The notes under the pieces: model-generated
What the model saw: only the letters and a program-made list of their open reading frames with translations
Databases searched by the model: none
What the model was told of the DNA's origin: nothing
NCBI GenBank assembly: GCA_020403455.1
Contig: JADBXP010000001.1
Coordinates: 1-64,000, forward strand
Direction of reading: 5' to 3'
From: Chitinophagaceae bacterium
Lineage (GTDB): Bacteria > Bacteroidota > Bacteroidia > Chitinophagales > Chitinophagaceae
Length of the DNA stretch: 64,000 bases
Part shown: positions 40,201 to 57,800 of the stretch, piece by piece
Layout of the letters: every line of letters begins with the position of its first letter
How positions within the stretch are numbered: position 1 is the first letter of the stretch
Program-made: the position numbers and the translations under genes

Positions 40201-43200
40201 CTATCAAAAGTCCAATGATCGGTACTTTCTACCGCAGGTCCTCGCCCGACAAACCGGTTTTGGCTGATGTCGGACAATCAGTGGCACCGGGAAAGGTACT
40301 TTGCATCATTGAAGCCATGAAACTATTTAATGAGATAGAAAGTGAAATAAGTGGAACCATAGTAAAAGTTCTGGTGGAAGATGCCAGTCCGGTTGAATTC
40401 GATCAGCCACTTTTCCTGGTTGATCCCAAGTAGTCAAATTTATTTTTCTGTTCACCGGAAGGATTAACTACTTGATCGTAGTATCCCAAAATTTTTTTCA
40501 GCATGTTTAAAAAAATATTAATAGCCAACCGCGGAGAGATTGCATTGCGTGTTATCAGAACTTGCAGAGAAATGGGTATTAAAACCGTAGCTGTTTATTC
40601 TACGGCCGATAAGGATAGTCTGCATGTAAAGTTTGCCGATGAAGCAGTTTGTATCGGAAAGCCCGCCAGTGTTGATTCCTACCTGAACATTCCACATATC
40701 ATGGCTGCTGCGGAAATCACCAATGCCGATGCCGTTCACCCGGGCTATGGTTTTTTGGCTGAGAATGCTCGCTTTTCTCAGATATGTGCGGATCATGGAA
40801 TCAAGTTTATCGGGCCCACACCTGAGATGATCAGCAAAATGGGTGATAAAATCACTGCAAAAGAAACAATGATTGCTGCAGGGGTACCGGTAGTTCCCGG
40901 TGGAAAAGGTTTGCTGGAAAGTTTGGAAGCTGCTGCCCGCATGGCAAAAGAAATTGGGTATCCTGTAATTTTAAAAGCAACTGCAGGTGGCGGTGGTAAA
41001 GGGATGCGGGTTGTATGGAAGGAAGAAGACCTGGAAAGGGCTTATACCACTGCGAAGACCGAGGCTGCAGCTGCATTCAAGAATGATGGAATCTACATGG
41101 AGAAATTTGTGGAGGAACCACGCCACATTGAGATACAAATTGCAGGCGATCAGTATGGTAACGTTTGTCACTTGAGTGAGCGAGATTGTTCTATTCAGCG
41201 CCGCCACCAGAAATTGGTGGAAGAATCTCCTTCCCCCTTCATGACACCTGAATTAAGACATAAGATGGGAGAGGCCGCTATTAAGGCTGCATCTGCCATC
41301 AATTATGAAAGTGTTGGTACGATTGAGTTTCTGGTGGATAAACACAGGAATTTTTATTTCATGGAGATGAATACCCGCATTCAGGTTGAACATTGTGTAA
41401 CTGAAGAGGTGGTGAATTATGACCTGATCAAAGAACAAATAAAGATTGCATGCGGCGACAGGATATCAGGAAAAAATTATGAACCACAGCTACATGCCAT
41501 TGAATGTCGCATCAATGCGGAAGATCCTTACAATGATTTTCGTCCCTCGCCGGGAAAAATAACAGTATTGCATACACCCGGTGGTCATGGTGTACGGGTA
41601 GATAGTCACGTATATGCCGGTTATGTAATTCCACCTTACTATGATTCAATGATTGGTAAATTGATAACAGTTGCACAGAGCCGGCAGGAAGCTATTGATA
41701 CGATGTATAGGGCGCTGAGTGAATATGTGATTGAAGGCGTAAAAACAACCATTCCTTTTCACCTGCAACTGATGCAGAATGAAGACTTCCGCAAAGGAAA
41801 TTTTACAACCAAGTTCCTGGAGAATTTTACAATGGCCAGATGATGGGCCTGATGAAATAAAAAAAACCTCTTCATTGTAAGAGGTTTTTTTATGCAGTTG
41901 TGTGCGTTATGACTATTGATTTCCGCCGCCGCCACCGCCGCGTCCACCCATGCGTTGTTGGGACAATGCTTCGATAACTTTTTTCGCCAGTTCGGTAGGA
42001 AGTGCTTTCTCAATTCTTTTGTTGCGCTCATCCATGATCTCTTTCATTTTTGCCTGTCGGGCTTCCGGTTCGAGATCACGCAGGGCCATTTGTTTGGGAC
42101 GCATGTCATTGGAGATGGCAATCAGTGAATCTGCTTGTACATCATCGCATCCCATGGCTTTGAATCTTTCTTTCATCATAGCGTTGCGCTGTTCAGGCGA
42201 CATTTGACCACCCCCTGGCGGCTGGGCATATAATGATGTTCCTGCGGAAGCAAGGAACAACGTGGCCAGTAACATCCATTTTTTCATACTATTTGATTTA
42301 GAAATAGTAAAATACTTTTTTTTTGGTCGTAGAGCAAACAATTTCGGTCAATAAAGCCGGGTAGTCGGCTGAAAGCAAAAAACCCCGACGCCAATGGTCG
42401 GGGTTTTGGAATTTCATCGGAATGTTTTTATCTGATAAACAACATTTCACGGTACTTGGGTAAGGTCCAAAGATCATCATCAACGAGGTGTTCCAGTTTA
42501 TCTACATGATAACGGATCTCGTCAAAGTAAACTGCTTTGATGTCTTTGTCATAGGCAATGGCTTTTTCACGGGCATTCTCAATGGCATTGGCTTTCTTGC
42601 GTGCCTCCACCATTTGATCTACCTGCTGATGAATTACCTGTATGTGCTTGCTAACAGCGGTTAGAATATCCAGTTGGCTCTGGTAAGCTTCTTTTCCAAG
42701 ACCGGCAGCTTTTAATCCATTCACGTTGGCCAGGAGTTCATTTTGGTAACGAATGGCAGCAGGCAGAATGTGGTTAATGGCCAGATCACCCATGATGCGC
42801 GATTCAATCTGTACTTTCTTGGTGTACTTTTCCAATTCAATTTCGTGACGGGCTTCCAGTTCAACATGGGTATATACTCCATTGGATTCGAACAGGTGTT
42901 TAGCTTTTTCAGTGACCATCGCATCCAAAGCCAGTGGTGTTGTTTTTACATTGGGCAAACCACGACGGGCAGCTTCATCATGCCAATCTTGGCTGTAGCC
43001 ATCCCCTTCAAACAATACTTTCTTACTTTCTACAATGTAACGTTGAATAACGTGCATAATAGCTATTTCCTTTTTCTCTCCTTTTTCAATCAGGGCATCC
43101 ACTTCCTGTTTGAATTTGCGCAGGGTGTCGGCCATGATGGTATTCAACACCGTCATAGAAATGGCACAGTTGGCAGAAGATCCCACAGCCCTGAATTCAA

Positions 43201-46200
43201 ACTTATTACCTGTGAATGCAAAGGGGGAAGTTCTATTCCTATCGGTATTGTCGAGCATCAGTTCCGGAATGCTGCGGTGCAAATCAAGTTTTAAAATGGC
43301 TTCATCCTGCTCATCGAATTTTGTATTTACCCTGGATTCAATATCTGATAAAACTTTCGCCAGGTACTGACCAACAAACACGGATATGATGGCTGGAGGC
43401 GCTTCGTTGGCCCCCAGGCGATGATCATTGGGTTCAGAGGCAATAGATGCTCGGAGTATGTCGGCATTATCATGAACCGCTTTAATGATGTTCACAAAAA
43501 AAGTAAGGAACATCAGGTTGGTCTTGGGTGTTTTGCCGGGAGCGAGAAGGTTCACACCAGTATCAGTGGCCATGCTCCAGTTGTTGTGCTTACCACTTCC
43601 ATTGATACCGGCAAATGGTTTCTCGTGTAACAATACGATCAGTTGATGGCGGCGGGCAACCCGATTCATGAGATCCATCAACAACGTATTGTGGTCAACT
43701 GCGATGTTCACTTCTTCAAAGATGGGCGCACACTCAAATTGCGAAGGGGCAACTTCGTTGTGACGTGTTCTCAGCGGAATCCCCAACTTGTAGGCCTCCT
43801 GCTCAAAGTCACGCATAAAAGCATACACACGCTCCGGGATTGAACCAAAATAATGGTCCTCCAATTGCTGTCCCTTAGCAGGGGAAGCACCAAAAACAGT
43901 TCTTCCACACTGAACAATATCCGGACGCGCATGCGCAAGACGTTCGTCAATTACAAAGTATTCCTGTTCCCATCCCAGGGTGGCAGTTACCTTGGTGACA
44001 TTTTTATCAAAATAGTTACAAACTTCAACAGCTGATTTGTTGAGTGATTCAAGCGCTTTCAGCAATGGTGCTTTGTAATCGAGGGATGCTCCGGTGTAAC
44101 TGATGAAAATGGTGGGTATGCATAAAGTCTTGCCATGACCAATTTCAATGATGAAAGCAGGTGATGACGGATCCCAGGCAGTATACCCACGTGCCTCAAA
44201 AGTTGCTCTCAAACCACCGCTGGGGAAGGAAGATGCATCAGGCTCCTGCTGGATCAGCGCAGCTCCGTCAAATTCTTCAATCGGTGTGCCATCTCCCTTC
44301 AGGGTAAAGAACGAATCATGCTTCTCAGCTGTCGTTCCTGTGAGCGGTTGAAACCAGTGAGTGTAATGGGTTACCCCTTTGCTCTCAGCCCAGGCACGCA
44401 ATCCATTGGCAATTTGGTTAGCTACATTGCGATCTATTTTCTTTCCGCCCCTAACACTGGTTAAAAGAGATTTATAGCCCTCATCACTCAGGTATTGACG
44501 TGCTGTTTGCAACGTAAATACATTTTCATTGAAAATACCCGTGATTTTCAGGTTGGGTGTAACCACTGGTGCTCCTTGGTCGGAGGAAATGGTTTCAATA
44601 GCATTGAAGCGGAGTGACATATTTTTTTATTTAGATGTAGGCACAAAATTGATATTTTTTTATGGAAAAATTGAGATTTCATTTGTTGTTGGGGAAAAAA
44701 ATCGGCGAATTATGTGGAAAAATTATACATAAAATAAAATACTATATGTAATTGGGCTGTTTCTCCCTTTTTCTGAAAAAGACAGTTTGTATTGATTCCG
44801 ACTGATTGTAAAACCCATGAAATTGAAAAAACGGAAAAGAAAAATATTCATGGAATTGATAACAGACTGTTGGTATCTGTAAAAAAACAATTCACCGGCA
44901 AATCCTACCTTTGTCGGCATCATGGAAATTACCGCTCAAACCGCCGCCGAATTAAGGCTAACCGAGGAAGAATTCAACAGTATTTGTGCCAAGCTGAACA
45001 GAACCCCCAATTTTACAGAACTCTGCGCCTTTAGTGGCATGTGGAGTGAGCATTGTAGCTATAAAAATTCCATCCGTTGGCTGAAAACACTTCCGCGCAG
45101 CGGAGGCAGAATGCTGGTAGCTGCAGGTGAAGAGAATGCAGGTCTGATGGACATGGGCAACGGATTTGGCGTGGTATTCAAGATTGAAAGTCACAACCAC
45201 CCCTCTGCTATCGAGCCATTTCAGGGTGCAGCCACCGGAGTAGGAGGTATACAACGCGATATTTTTACCATGGGTGCCCGACCCATCGCTTCCCTGAACA
45301 GTCTCCGTTTCGGAATACCTGAAGATAAAAAGACCCGTCGCCTTCTCAGCGGAGTGGTTCATGGCATCGGTCATTACGGAAACTGCTTTGGTGTTCCAAC
45401 CGTCGGAGGTGAAGTTTATTTCGATGCCTGTTATCATACCAACCCACTCGTCAATGCCATGAGTGTGGGAATTGTTCCGGTAAATAAAACAGTTAGTGCC
45501 ATCGCGAAAGGAACAGGCAATCCTGTTTTCTTTGTTGGAAGTGCGACCGGCAAAGACGGTATTGGAGGTGCCTCATTCGCATCTGCCAATATCACAGAAG
45601 AAAGTACGGAAGAATTGCCTGCAGTTCAGGTGGGTGACCCTTTCCAGGAAAAGAAATTACTCGAAGCCTGTCTGGAAGTAATTGAAACCGGCGCTGTGGT
45701 GGGTATGCAAGACATGGGCGCTGCCGGCATTATTTGTTCTACCGCTGAAATGAGTGCCAAAGGTGGTGTTGGAATGCACATCGACCTGGAAAAAGTGCCC
45801 ACCCGTCAAAAAAATATGAAGGCCTGGGAATTGCTTTTAAGCGAGAGCCAGGAAAGAATGTTGCTGGTGGCAGAAAAAGGCAGAGAACAGGAAGTAATTG
45901 ATGTTTTTGAAAAGTGGGATTTGAGTTGCAATGAAATAGGACATGTCACAGACGATGGTGTATTGAGATTTTACATGAATGGTCAGTTGGAAGCTGCCAT
46001 ACCGGCCTTTGAACTGGTACTGGGTGGTGGTGCACCACAATACGAACGTTCTTACACAGAGCCGGCTTACTTCCAAAAAATTAATGCATTCGACATTCAA
46101 TCAATTCAGGATGTAGAAGACCTGCAGACTTCGGCCAGACAGTTGAATCGTCTTCCCAACATCGCTTCTAAAAGATGGGTCTATACCCAATATGATAGCA

Positions 46201-49200
46201 TGGTAGGAGCAGCTACGGTTACCACCAATGCCCCATCAGATGCAGCTGTGGTAGTAGCCAAGGGAACCGGACAATCATTGGCCATGACGGTGGATTGTAA
46301 CAGCAGGTATGTTCATGCGAACCCACATACCGGAGCCATGATCGCTGTTGCGGAAGCTGCCAGAAATATTGTTTGCAGTGGCGCCGAACCAATTGGAGTA
46401 ACCAACTGCCTGAACTTTGGTAACCCCTATGACCCTGAAGTATATTATCAATTTGCACACGCCATTCAAGGCATGGGTGCTGCCTGTCGCGCTTTCAATA
46501 CACCTGTTACCGGAGGTAATGTGAGTTTCTACAACCAGAATCCGGATGGTCCGGTTTTCCCTACACCCACCATAGGTATGGTCGGCATTCTCGAGGATAT
46601 TTCAAAACACCTAACTCTTCATTTTAAGCAAGAGGGCGATTTGATTTTTTTAGTGGGAAAAACGGTGAATGATATTGCCTGTTCTGAGTATCTCTATCAA
46701 ATTAAAAAAGTTGCATTTTCTCCTGCTCCATACTTCAATCTGGAGGAGGAATTGGCAGTTCAAGGGTTGATTCGTGATGCCAACAACAAAAAAATATTGC
46801 GCAGTGCCCATGACCTCAGTGAAGGTGGTTTGATCATCTCATTGCTTGAGTCCGGTTACCCCGGGTTACTCGGATTCAAGGTAGCGGCGACACCACAGGG
46901 TTTCCGCAATGATGCTTTTTGGATGGGTGAGGCACAAGGCCGTGTTTTGGTAAGTATTGCTCCGGAATCAAAGCAGGCATTGGTGCAGATGGCAGCAGAA
47001 AAAGGAGTGTCATTGCTGGAACTCGGCGTTGTGGGTGGGGAAGAAATCGTTTTGAATGGAGAGAGCTGGGGAAAAATTTCCGACTGGAAAAATGATTATG
47101 ATACCTCACTGGAAGTAATCATGCAAAGCAATGCAATATGAGTGCTCCAACAGAATCAGTAAATACTCCAGGCCCATGTATTGTTGTCACCGGTGCAGCA
47201 GGTTTCATTGGTTCATGTGTTGTCAAATGGCTCAATGAACATGGATACAGTCAGCTGCTTTTGGTGGATGATTTTGGGGAAGAGGAAAAAAGAAAGAACT
47301 GGGAGGCAACACAGTTTATCCGAAACATTGAGCGGCAAGCATTCTTTGACTGGCTGGAAGAAAATCCCCTGACTATTGACCTGATCATTCACCTGGGTGC
47401 AAGAACCGACACTACCGAATTTGATTATGCAGTTCACGAGGCACTGAACCTGAAATATTCTGAGGAGATCTGGAAGTTGGCAACCCAAAGACAAATTCCA
47501 CTTATTTATGCTTCTTCTGCTGCTACCTATGGAGCCGGGGAAATGGGATACAGTGATGACCACGCACTTCCTGAAAAATTACATCCCCTGAATCCTTATG
47601 GCGTCAGTAAAAATGAATTTGATAAATGGGCACTGCAACAACCCATAGAGAGTAGTCCGACTTATTGGACAGGTTTAAAGTTTTTCAATGTGTACGGTCC
47701 GAATGAATTTCACAAGCACAGAATGGCAAGTGTTATCTGGCATTCTGTGCTGCAGATAGAACAAAAGGGATATGTTCAATTGTTCCGCAGCCATCGTGAT
47801 GGATTTAAAGATGGGGAACAATTGCGAGATTTCATTTACGTGAAAGACATTGAAAAAGTAATAGGTTGGATGACAGAAAAAATGTTGGCAAAAAACTGGA
47901 CTGCAGAAAGTAACGGATTGTATAATCTGGGTACCGGAAAAGCCAGAACATTCAATGATCTTGTTGCTGCTTGTTTCAATGCATTGCAGTTGCCAACCAA
48001 CATCGTATACATCGATATGCCGGAAGATATCCGCGATAAATATCAGTACTTTACAGAAGCCGATATGCGCAAATTGCATTCTGCCGGCTACACCGATCAC
48101 ATGTATACATTGGAGGAGGGAGTTACTGATTATGTTATTAACTATCTTCATCCGGTACGGTACCGTTAATTGAATTTTTAATTCCATCAATATGAGTTAT
48201 CACCTCACAATAATTGGCGGGGGAAACCTGGGTTCTTCTATGGCTGAAGGATTGATCAATAGTCACTTCATATCAGCTCATCAACTTACCATTACCCGAA
48301 GAAATAGTCAAGCGCTTTCAGGCTGGAAAGAAAAAGGCGTCGATGTCAGCACAGACAATCTTGCAGCTGTTGAGAAAGCCGACTACATCATTCTGGCTGT
48401 AAAGCCATTTCAGGTGAAAGACATCCTGCAGCAAATACTGCCGGCGATCGACCCGGACCGCCATGTTATAATCAGTGTTGTTACAGGAGTTTGGATCAAA
48501 GAGTTGAGAGAGGTGTTGGGTGTAGAAAAAGCCATACCTATAATAAGAGCCATGCCCAATACTGCCATTGCAATTCAAGAAAGCATGACTTGCCTTTGTT
48601 CTGATGGTGCAAATGCAGAGCAGCTTGAGTTCGTAACTCACCTTTTCAATCAATTGGGCAAAACTGTTTTAATTGAAGAGAAATTAATGGATGCAGCAAC
48701 TGTATTGGGTGCCTGTGGAACAGCATTCGCAATGCGATATATCCGTGCTAACATTCAAGGCGGAATTGAAATTGGATTCAGTGCAGCAACAGCCTCACTA
48801 ATTGCTGCACAAACGGTTAAAGGGGCTGCGGAATTATTGCTCCTCAGAAATACACATCCTGAACAGGAAATAGATAAGGTTACAACGCCCAAAGGATGTA
48901 CAATCGCCGGTCTAAATGAAATGGAGCACAGGGGCTTCAGTTCTTCCCTCATCAAGGGAGTGGTTACCAGTTACCGGAAGATCCAGGATGACATGTAGAA
49001 CTCAACCAAAGAGTAGAGATGGATAGAATTTACATGATGGCAGGAATTCCCACCCGAATGTCATTAACTACAAGCGTTCTTTGATGAATGCAATTGCCTT
49101 GGTGTGTGCATCAGCAGTCGCCACCTTATCATAGGAGGGATTACTTGGATTGGCAAATCCATGCCCCGCATCATACATGTGCAGGCGCAGGTTCTTTCCA

Positions 49201-50199
49201 ACCGTTCGCATATCTTCTTCAAAACGCTTGACAACTTCGGGAGATGGACTTCTGTCTTTACTTCCGAAAATACCCAGTACATCGCATTGCAGTGTTTTTA
49301 ATTTTTCGAGGTTGTTTTCCGGGCGACCATAATACATGATACAACCGGCTGCCTGATTGCCTGCCAGCAAACTGCTTTGTAAACTCCACATACCACCAAA
49401 ACACCATCCAATAGTAAAAATTCTTGCCTTACTTCCCGCGTAAGCGATCCCACCTCGTACAATATTTTCCAACCGTTCTCTGGTAGCACCTTGTACGAGT
49501 TTCATGGCACTATCCGGGGTTACTGCGACTTTTCCATCATACATATCTAGTGCCAGTACATTAACATTGCCCAGTTCCTCTGCCAGTTCTTCGGCCTCAC
49601 GGAGAATATTATCATTCATGCCCCACCATTCCTGGATGACTAAAATCCAATTATTACTCGAAATTTTGCTTTTGATGGCATACCCCAATGCGGTAGTTCC
49701 ATCCGGCGCCTTGAATTGCACCCTCTCTCCCCTGGGTTGTGTTACAGTGTATTTACGCGGCAGCGGATGCATTGCAGCAAATTCGGGTGACATGGCTTCT
49801 TGTCGGAATCGCTCTGTTACCTCTGAGGAAAAGCAACTAACATAACAATCGGCGGACAATAAGGGAGATTTATAATGAGCCGGCTGGTGACTAACCAGCA
49901 CGCTGGAAAGCAAGACAATAAGTGCAAAGGGGAATAATTTTTTCATGGTGCCGGTTTTTTTGATGGCAAAATGGCGAACCTAAAAGATGTACACGTTAAA
50001 TTAACACTTTATTGGTGTAGAATACTGAATTTCTCGGTCATATTTTTTTGCTTCCGCTTTTTGGATTAGGTTTGTGCGACCCCCGAAATATTCCGTCTAC
50101 GAACATTTCTTCCGGTCACCCGTCATCTTCCCGTGCAGTTTTTATTGGGGGCCTTGTGCCAATTTTGAGGAAGTAATTGTTGGAGCATAAAAAAAGTAA

Positions 50200-51888
<1,689 letters not shown>

Positions 51889-54800
51889 TGAATCGGTAGA
51901 TGCATGGCTTTTTTGTATTTTTTGCTTTCGGGAGGTCCTATTCTAAAGTTCCGGCCCGTATCTTACCGCCAAATCATAACTTTGCCCCTCAACTTTCTAT
52001 GGTATGAATACAGATAAGAATACGGTCATTGGGTTTGTCTTATTAGGAGTATTGTTTTTTGTTTATTTCTGGTACACCAATAAGCAGGCTTCCGAGTGGC
52101 AAGCCATTCAGCAGAAGCAGCAAGATTCCGTGCGGAAAGCACAGGCCAAACTAAGGATTCCCGCCGACCCTACTTTGGCGCGACTCGATTCTTTGCGTCG
52201 TGATTCTGCTTCCCGACTGACTGCTGCCGGCAACTTCGCCGCCAATGCCCTGGCAACAGAGCAGGAAGTTGTGTTGGAAAACGAACTGGTGAAAGTAACA
52301 CTTACGAGCAAAGGCGGACAAGTAAAAAAAGTTGAACTCAAAAAATATTCGACTACTGAAGGAAAGCCAGTGATATTGGGAGAACAAAATGCCATTGCTT
52401 ATTCGGTCAATACTGCTCCCAATGTAGCCGCTTCCAGTTCGCAACTTAATTTTGTGGCAACGCCTGTGGCAACAACGGCTGCCGGCGGACAGTCTGTTAC
52501 ATTTGAATTAAAGGATTCCAGTGGCAAATCTCTTTCGCATCAATTCACATTGGAAAAAAATGTTTATCACATTGATTGGAAAATTGATATCAATGGTGCA
52601 GGACAGTTACTCAACAATGGAACCGTCCAATTTCAGTGGAAGGGAGCAAGCTTTCAGCAGGAAAAGACTACCGAGTATGAGCGACAAATGTCTAATATGT
52701 GTTTCTCAGAGGGCAATAAATTCGACTATATTTCAGCTAAAAATGAATGGACTTTTTCTCAGCCCGTTCAATGGGTAAGCATGGTTCAGCAGTTCTTCAA
52801 TGTTACCCTTATCAACCAGCAGTCTTTCAAAGGCGGTACAATAAAATGGGAAAGAAAAACAGATTCCTCTCGCCACTTGGCAGACGCAGACGTTGTATTG
52901 CAAACCAATCCTTCCGCAAATACTTCACTGAGTTTACCGATGCGGTTGTATTACGGGCCCAATGATTTCTACATATTGGAGAAGGAAGCACCTGAAATGG
53001 AAAAGATAGTCAATCTGGGAAGAGATATGTATTCCTTTGTTCGACCCATCAATAAGTACATCATCATGCCGGTTTTCAATTTCTTCTCCGGGTGGGTGTC
53101 TAACTATGGTTGGGTTGTATTGTTGCTCACTCTCTTTATTCGTTTGGTAACATCACCGCTCACCTATAGCAGTTACCTGAGTGGTGCCAAAATGAAAGTG
53201 CTTCGTCCGGAGCTTGATGTTTTGAAGAAAAAATTTGGCGAAGACCAACAGGGATTTGCCATGGAACAGATGAAATTGTTCAGGGAAGCAGGTGTGAATC
53301 CTTTGGGTGGATGTATACCTGCACTTTTGCAAATTCCTATTTTCTTTGCTCTGTATAGTTTCTTCAATTCGCACATTGCCCTGAGAGGACAATCGTTTTT
53401 GTGGACGAATGATTTGTCTTCTTATGATTCCATTCTAACGCTTCCTTTTTCCATACCCGCTTATGGGGCACATGTTAGCTTGTTTACCATTACAGCAGTA
53501 TTGACCAGTTTCCTGATTTCGATTTATAATATGGCAATGACGCCAACGCAAGACAATCCGGCACTCAAGTACATGCCGTATATCTTCCCTTTCATGCTCT
53601 TGTTTATATTTAATAAGTTGCCTTCTGCCCTCACCTGGTATTACACTGTATCAAATATCATCACATTGGGACTTCAATTTGTGATTCAGCATTACATCAT
53701 TAATCACGATAAGATATTAGCTGAGATTGAAGTAAAACGCAAAACCCCTAAGAAAAAAAGCAAGTTCCAGGAGCGGTATGAACAAATGATGGAAAGTCAG
53801 AAAAAACTCCAGGACCTAAAAACAAAAACTGAGGGTAAAAAGAAGTAATTTCAGAAAGTGGTTTCTACAATTTTCCACGTTTAAATGATTACTCATGCAA
53901 CGTTGGTTACAATGGATTGTATTGTTGGGGACGGTACTGGTTAGCGTTAACCTGTCTGCTCAGCGGATTGTTGCCGAATGCACTGTTGAATACAAGGTAC
54001 AGCCAGACAGTGGGTGGACAGAAAAAAATGGGGACAATAGTCAGGTTCCTTTCAACGGCGTAAAGCGTATTTACATTAAAGGAAATGATCTGCGAACGGA
54101 TATGGAAAGTCAGGGATTCTTGCAGTCCATGATTTATGATAAATCCAACCAACTGTCTGTTATTTTACGCGTTATCGGAACCAATAAATTCATCACAAGA
54201 CTCGAAGGGAGTGATTGGCAACAGGAATTGAAAAAGTATGATAGTATTCAGGTAACATATCTCAATGCCTATAAAACGATTATAGGCTATGATTGCAAGA
54301 GTCTTGCCCTGAAATTGAAGGACGGAAGTGAGTACCTCATTTATTATACAACTACCATAGCCCCCTCAGTTCGTGAGTTTGAATTGGCATTCAAAGATGT
54401 GCCCGGTTTTGTTTTACAGTATATCGTAAAGCAAAATAATCGTAAGGTTAGTTATACTGCTTCACGCATCAGTTTCAGTCCGGTTCCTGCCTCCCGCTTT
54501 GACATACCTTCCAGTGGCTATAGGGCACTAAAAAAATAATTGCCCATAGTGTGGGCAATAGTTGGGTATTCGGGAGTTACCCGACATATCATCCTTTGAA
54601 ACGTTGAAAACTGATTAACGAAAATCGGGAGAAGGCGTCTTGAATTTTGGCGCCTTAATAACTACATGATAGTTGTAGACATAGGTGGTGTTCCCATATC
54701 CATAACGCATCATGGAATTTGACTCCAGCATACTTCCGGGATGGCTGATGGTGTAATTTTGCACTCCTTTCAATGGCATAGAGAGACGAAGTGCAGAAAA

Positions 54801-57800
54801 GTTCAGGCTTTTGGAAGACAAGCTACTCAGATTGCGAAGAGAGTACTTGGCGGATTTGGATTTTTCGTCGGTCAGTCCGGTTAACGTAAACGCCGCATAA
54901 GTGAATTGCACACCTATGAGGAGAGTTACAAAAAGGACCTTTAAAAATGGATTTTGGCTTTTCATGTAATACAAAAGTATGAAATAATTAACAAATTTCA
55001 AAATTCTTTATTAACTAACCGTTAACATGTGCGAATGTTCATAAAAAAATTACAAATTTCTTGCCAAAAATCATTTACATTGTAAAAAACCTCTGAAAAT
55101 GTCCGAAAAGCCACACAGTGAAGACCGGGAGTCGATGGGGGAGCTGCTCAAGCAATACCGCCAGCTATTGAATGGTAAGCAGCATTTTTTATTGGAAGAA
55201 GATGATTTTGAACGAGTTATCAATTATTTTGATGATAGCGACCAGCTTCCATCTGCCATGGAGGCCGCAGAAATGGGGTTACAACAATTTCCCTATTCTG
55301 CCCAGCTTATGATTAAAAAAGCTGATTTGTTATTAGCTACCCGCAAGTACAGGGAGGCTTTAGAAGTGCTGGAAATGGCAACACTGTATGACCCCACCGA
55401 TATCAATCTGTATATTTTGAAGACAGATGCCTATTTGGCGCTCGACCAACCGCAAAAGGCGGTGGAGTTGTTGGAACAGGCTTTAGATATGTTTACAGGG
55501 GAGGAGCGATTGGACCTGCTCTTCGAACTTGCAGATGTTTACGATGATTATGAAGAGTTTGATAAGGTATTTGATTGCCTGCTGTTGATCTTAGGCGAAG
55601 ATCCCCTCAATGAAGAGGCATTGTACAAAATTTGTTTCTGGACAGATTTTACAGGTAGAAATGAGGAAAGTATTTCACTTCACCAACGTATTCTTGAGGA
55701 CCACCCTTTCAGTGAGTTGGCTTGGTTCAATCTCGCCGCTGCCTATCAGGGATTAAAGCTTTATGAGAAAGCAATTGATGCTTATCAATATGCGGTTGCC
55801 ATTGACGAAAAATTTGATTATGCCTACCGCAACATGGGAGATGCTTACTTGCGCTTGCGGAAATACAAAGAAGCAATTGAGGTGTTGGAAAAAGTATTGG
55901 AATTGAATCGCCCTGAGGAATTGATTTATGAAGCAATTGGTCATTGTTATCACAAAATGGGGCAATATGCACAGGCCAGATTTAATTATAAAAAAGCAGT
56001 ACACCTGAATTCAACTGACTGCAAATTGCATTATAAAGTAGCAGTTACTTACATGTTGGAAGAGCAATGGCAAACGGCATTGAAACATCTTGAAAATGCT
56101 ATGCGTATCACGCGGCATGTACCCGAATTCAATCTGGCTATGGGCGAATGTCATCTCAACCTTCGGAATTATAAGGAGGCAATACAACATTTTGGAGAGG
56201 TGATCCATCAAAAGCCCCGCTATCTTCCGGGGTGGGAGGCATTGTTGAAATGCTTATTGGTTGCAGGAATGAATGAGGAAATGATGGAAACAAGTCTCCA
56301 GGCATTGCGGGTAACTGAGGGTAAACCTTTATTCCTGTATTATTACAGTACTGCCTTGTTTAGTTTGGGCCGAAGTAAAGAGGCCCTGATTCAACTCGAG
56401 CTTGCATTGGAGAATGCCCCCCGCCATCTTAAAAAGTTCATTGACCTGAACCCCTCCATTCTCAGAAATCTGCAAGTTGTTGACCTCATAGCCCGATATA
56501 AAAAAGCTCCCCGCCGAAAGAAGAAAGAATGAGGCATCGGTGTCAAAAAGGTTGAAAGCTTTATAGTATTTTTGCGACTGAAACATCTAATACATGAACT
56601 ATCATTTGACAAAAATTCCCCAGAGAACTCAAAAACCCAGGGTAGATGGAATTACCATGGTAATGGATAAAGGTCTAAGTATACGGGAGGCCGAAGATTT
56701 TTTAAGTGTTGGTAATCCACACACCGATATCGTTAAATTGGGTTTTGGAACTTCATTTGTAACACCCGGATTAAGAGAAAAAATCAAAGTTTATCAGAAT
56801 GCTCAGATGCCCATTTATTTTGGTGGAACGCTTTTCGAGGCATTTTTAGTAAGAAACCAATTTGATGATTACATAGCCGTTTGTAAAGATTTCGGCATAA
56901 CACATGTTGAAGTGAGTGATGGCTCAATCAGCATCCCCCACGCAGAAAAATGCGGTTACATTGAAAAACTGACCAAGCATTTTACCGTATTAAGTGAAGT
57001 AGGAAGCAAAGATGCTGCTCATATTATCCCTCCCTATAAATGGATTGAATTGATGCGTGCAGAATTGGAAGCCGGTTCCAGTTATGTTATTGCGGAAGCC
57101 CGCGAAGCCGGAAATGTTGGTATTTATAGAGGTTCGGGTGAAGTACGCGAAGGATTGGTTCAGGAAATCCTGACACAGATACCCGCAGAAAAAATCATCT
57201 GGGAAGCCCCGCAAAAAGCACAACAACTCTACTTCCTGGAACTGATTGGCTGTAATGTCAATCTAGGAAACATTGCTCCTCATGAAATCATACCCCTGGA
57301 AGCCATGCGAATTGGACTAAGGGGAGATACCTTTTATCTTTATCTGGAAGAAAAATAAATATGCGTCGTTTCGGCCTCATAGGATTCCCTTTGACACACT
57401 CCTTTTCCAAACAATTCTTTACTGAAAAGTTTGAAAGAGAGAGTTTGGAAGGCGTTGTCTATGAAAATTTTCCGCTGGAAAATATTGCCGATTTGCCCGC
57501 ATTACTCGCCGCTAATCGGGATTTAGTCGGTTTGAACGTTACTATCCCACACAAAAAAGATGTCATACCTTTTCTTACAGACGCAGCCCCTGCTGTAAAG
57601 AAGACCGGCGCCTGCAATTGTATCAAAATTGATGGTAAAAAGCGGATTGGATATAACACCGACGTAATTGGCTTCCATCTTTCACTGCTTCCACATCTTC
57701 GGGTGCAACATCAACAAGCATTGATTCTCGGAACAGGAGGTGCTTCAGCTGCGGCTGAATTTGTTTTACAACAGATAGCAACCCCCTATTTGGTTGTCTC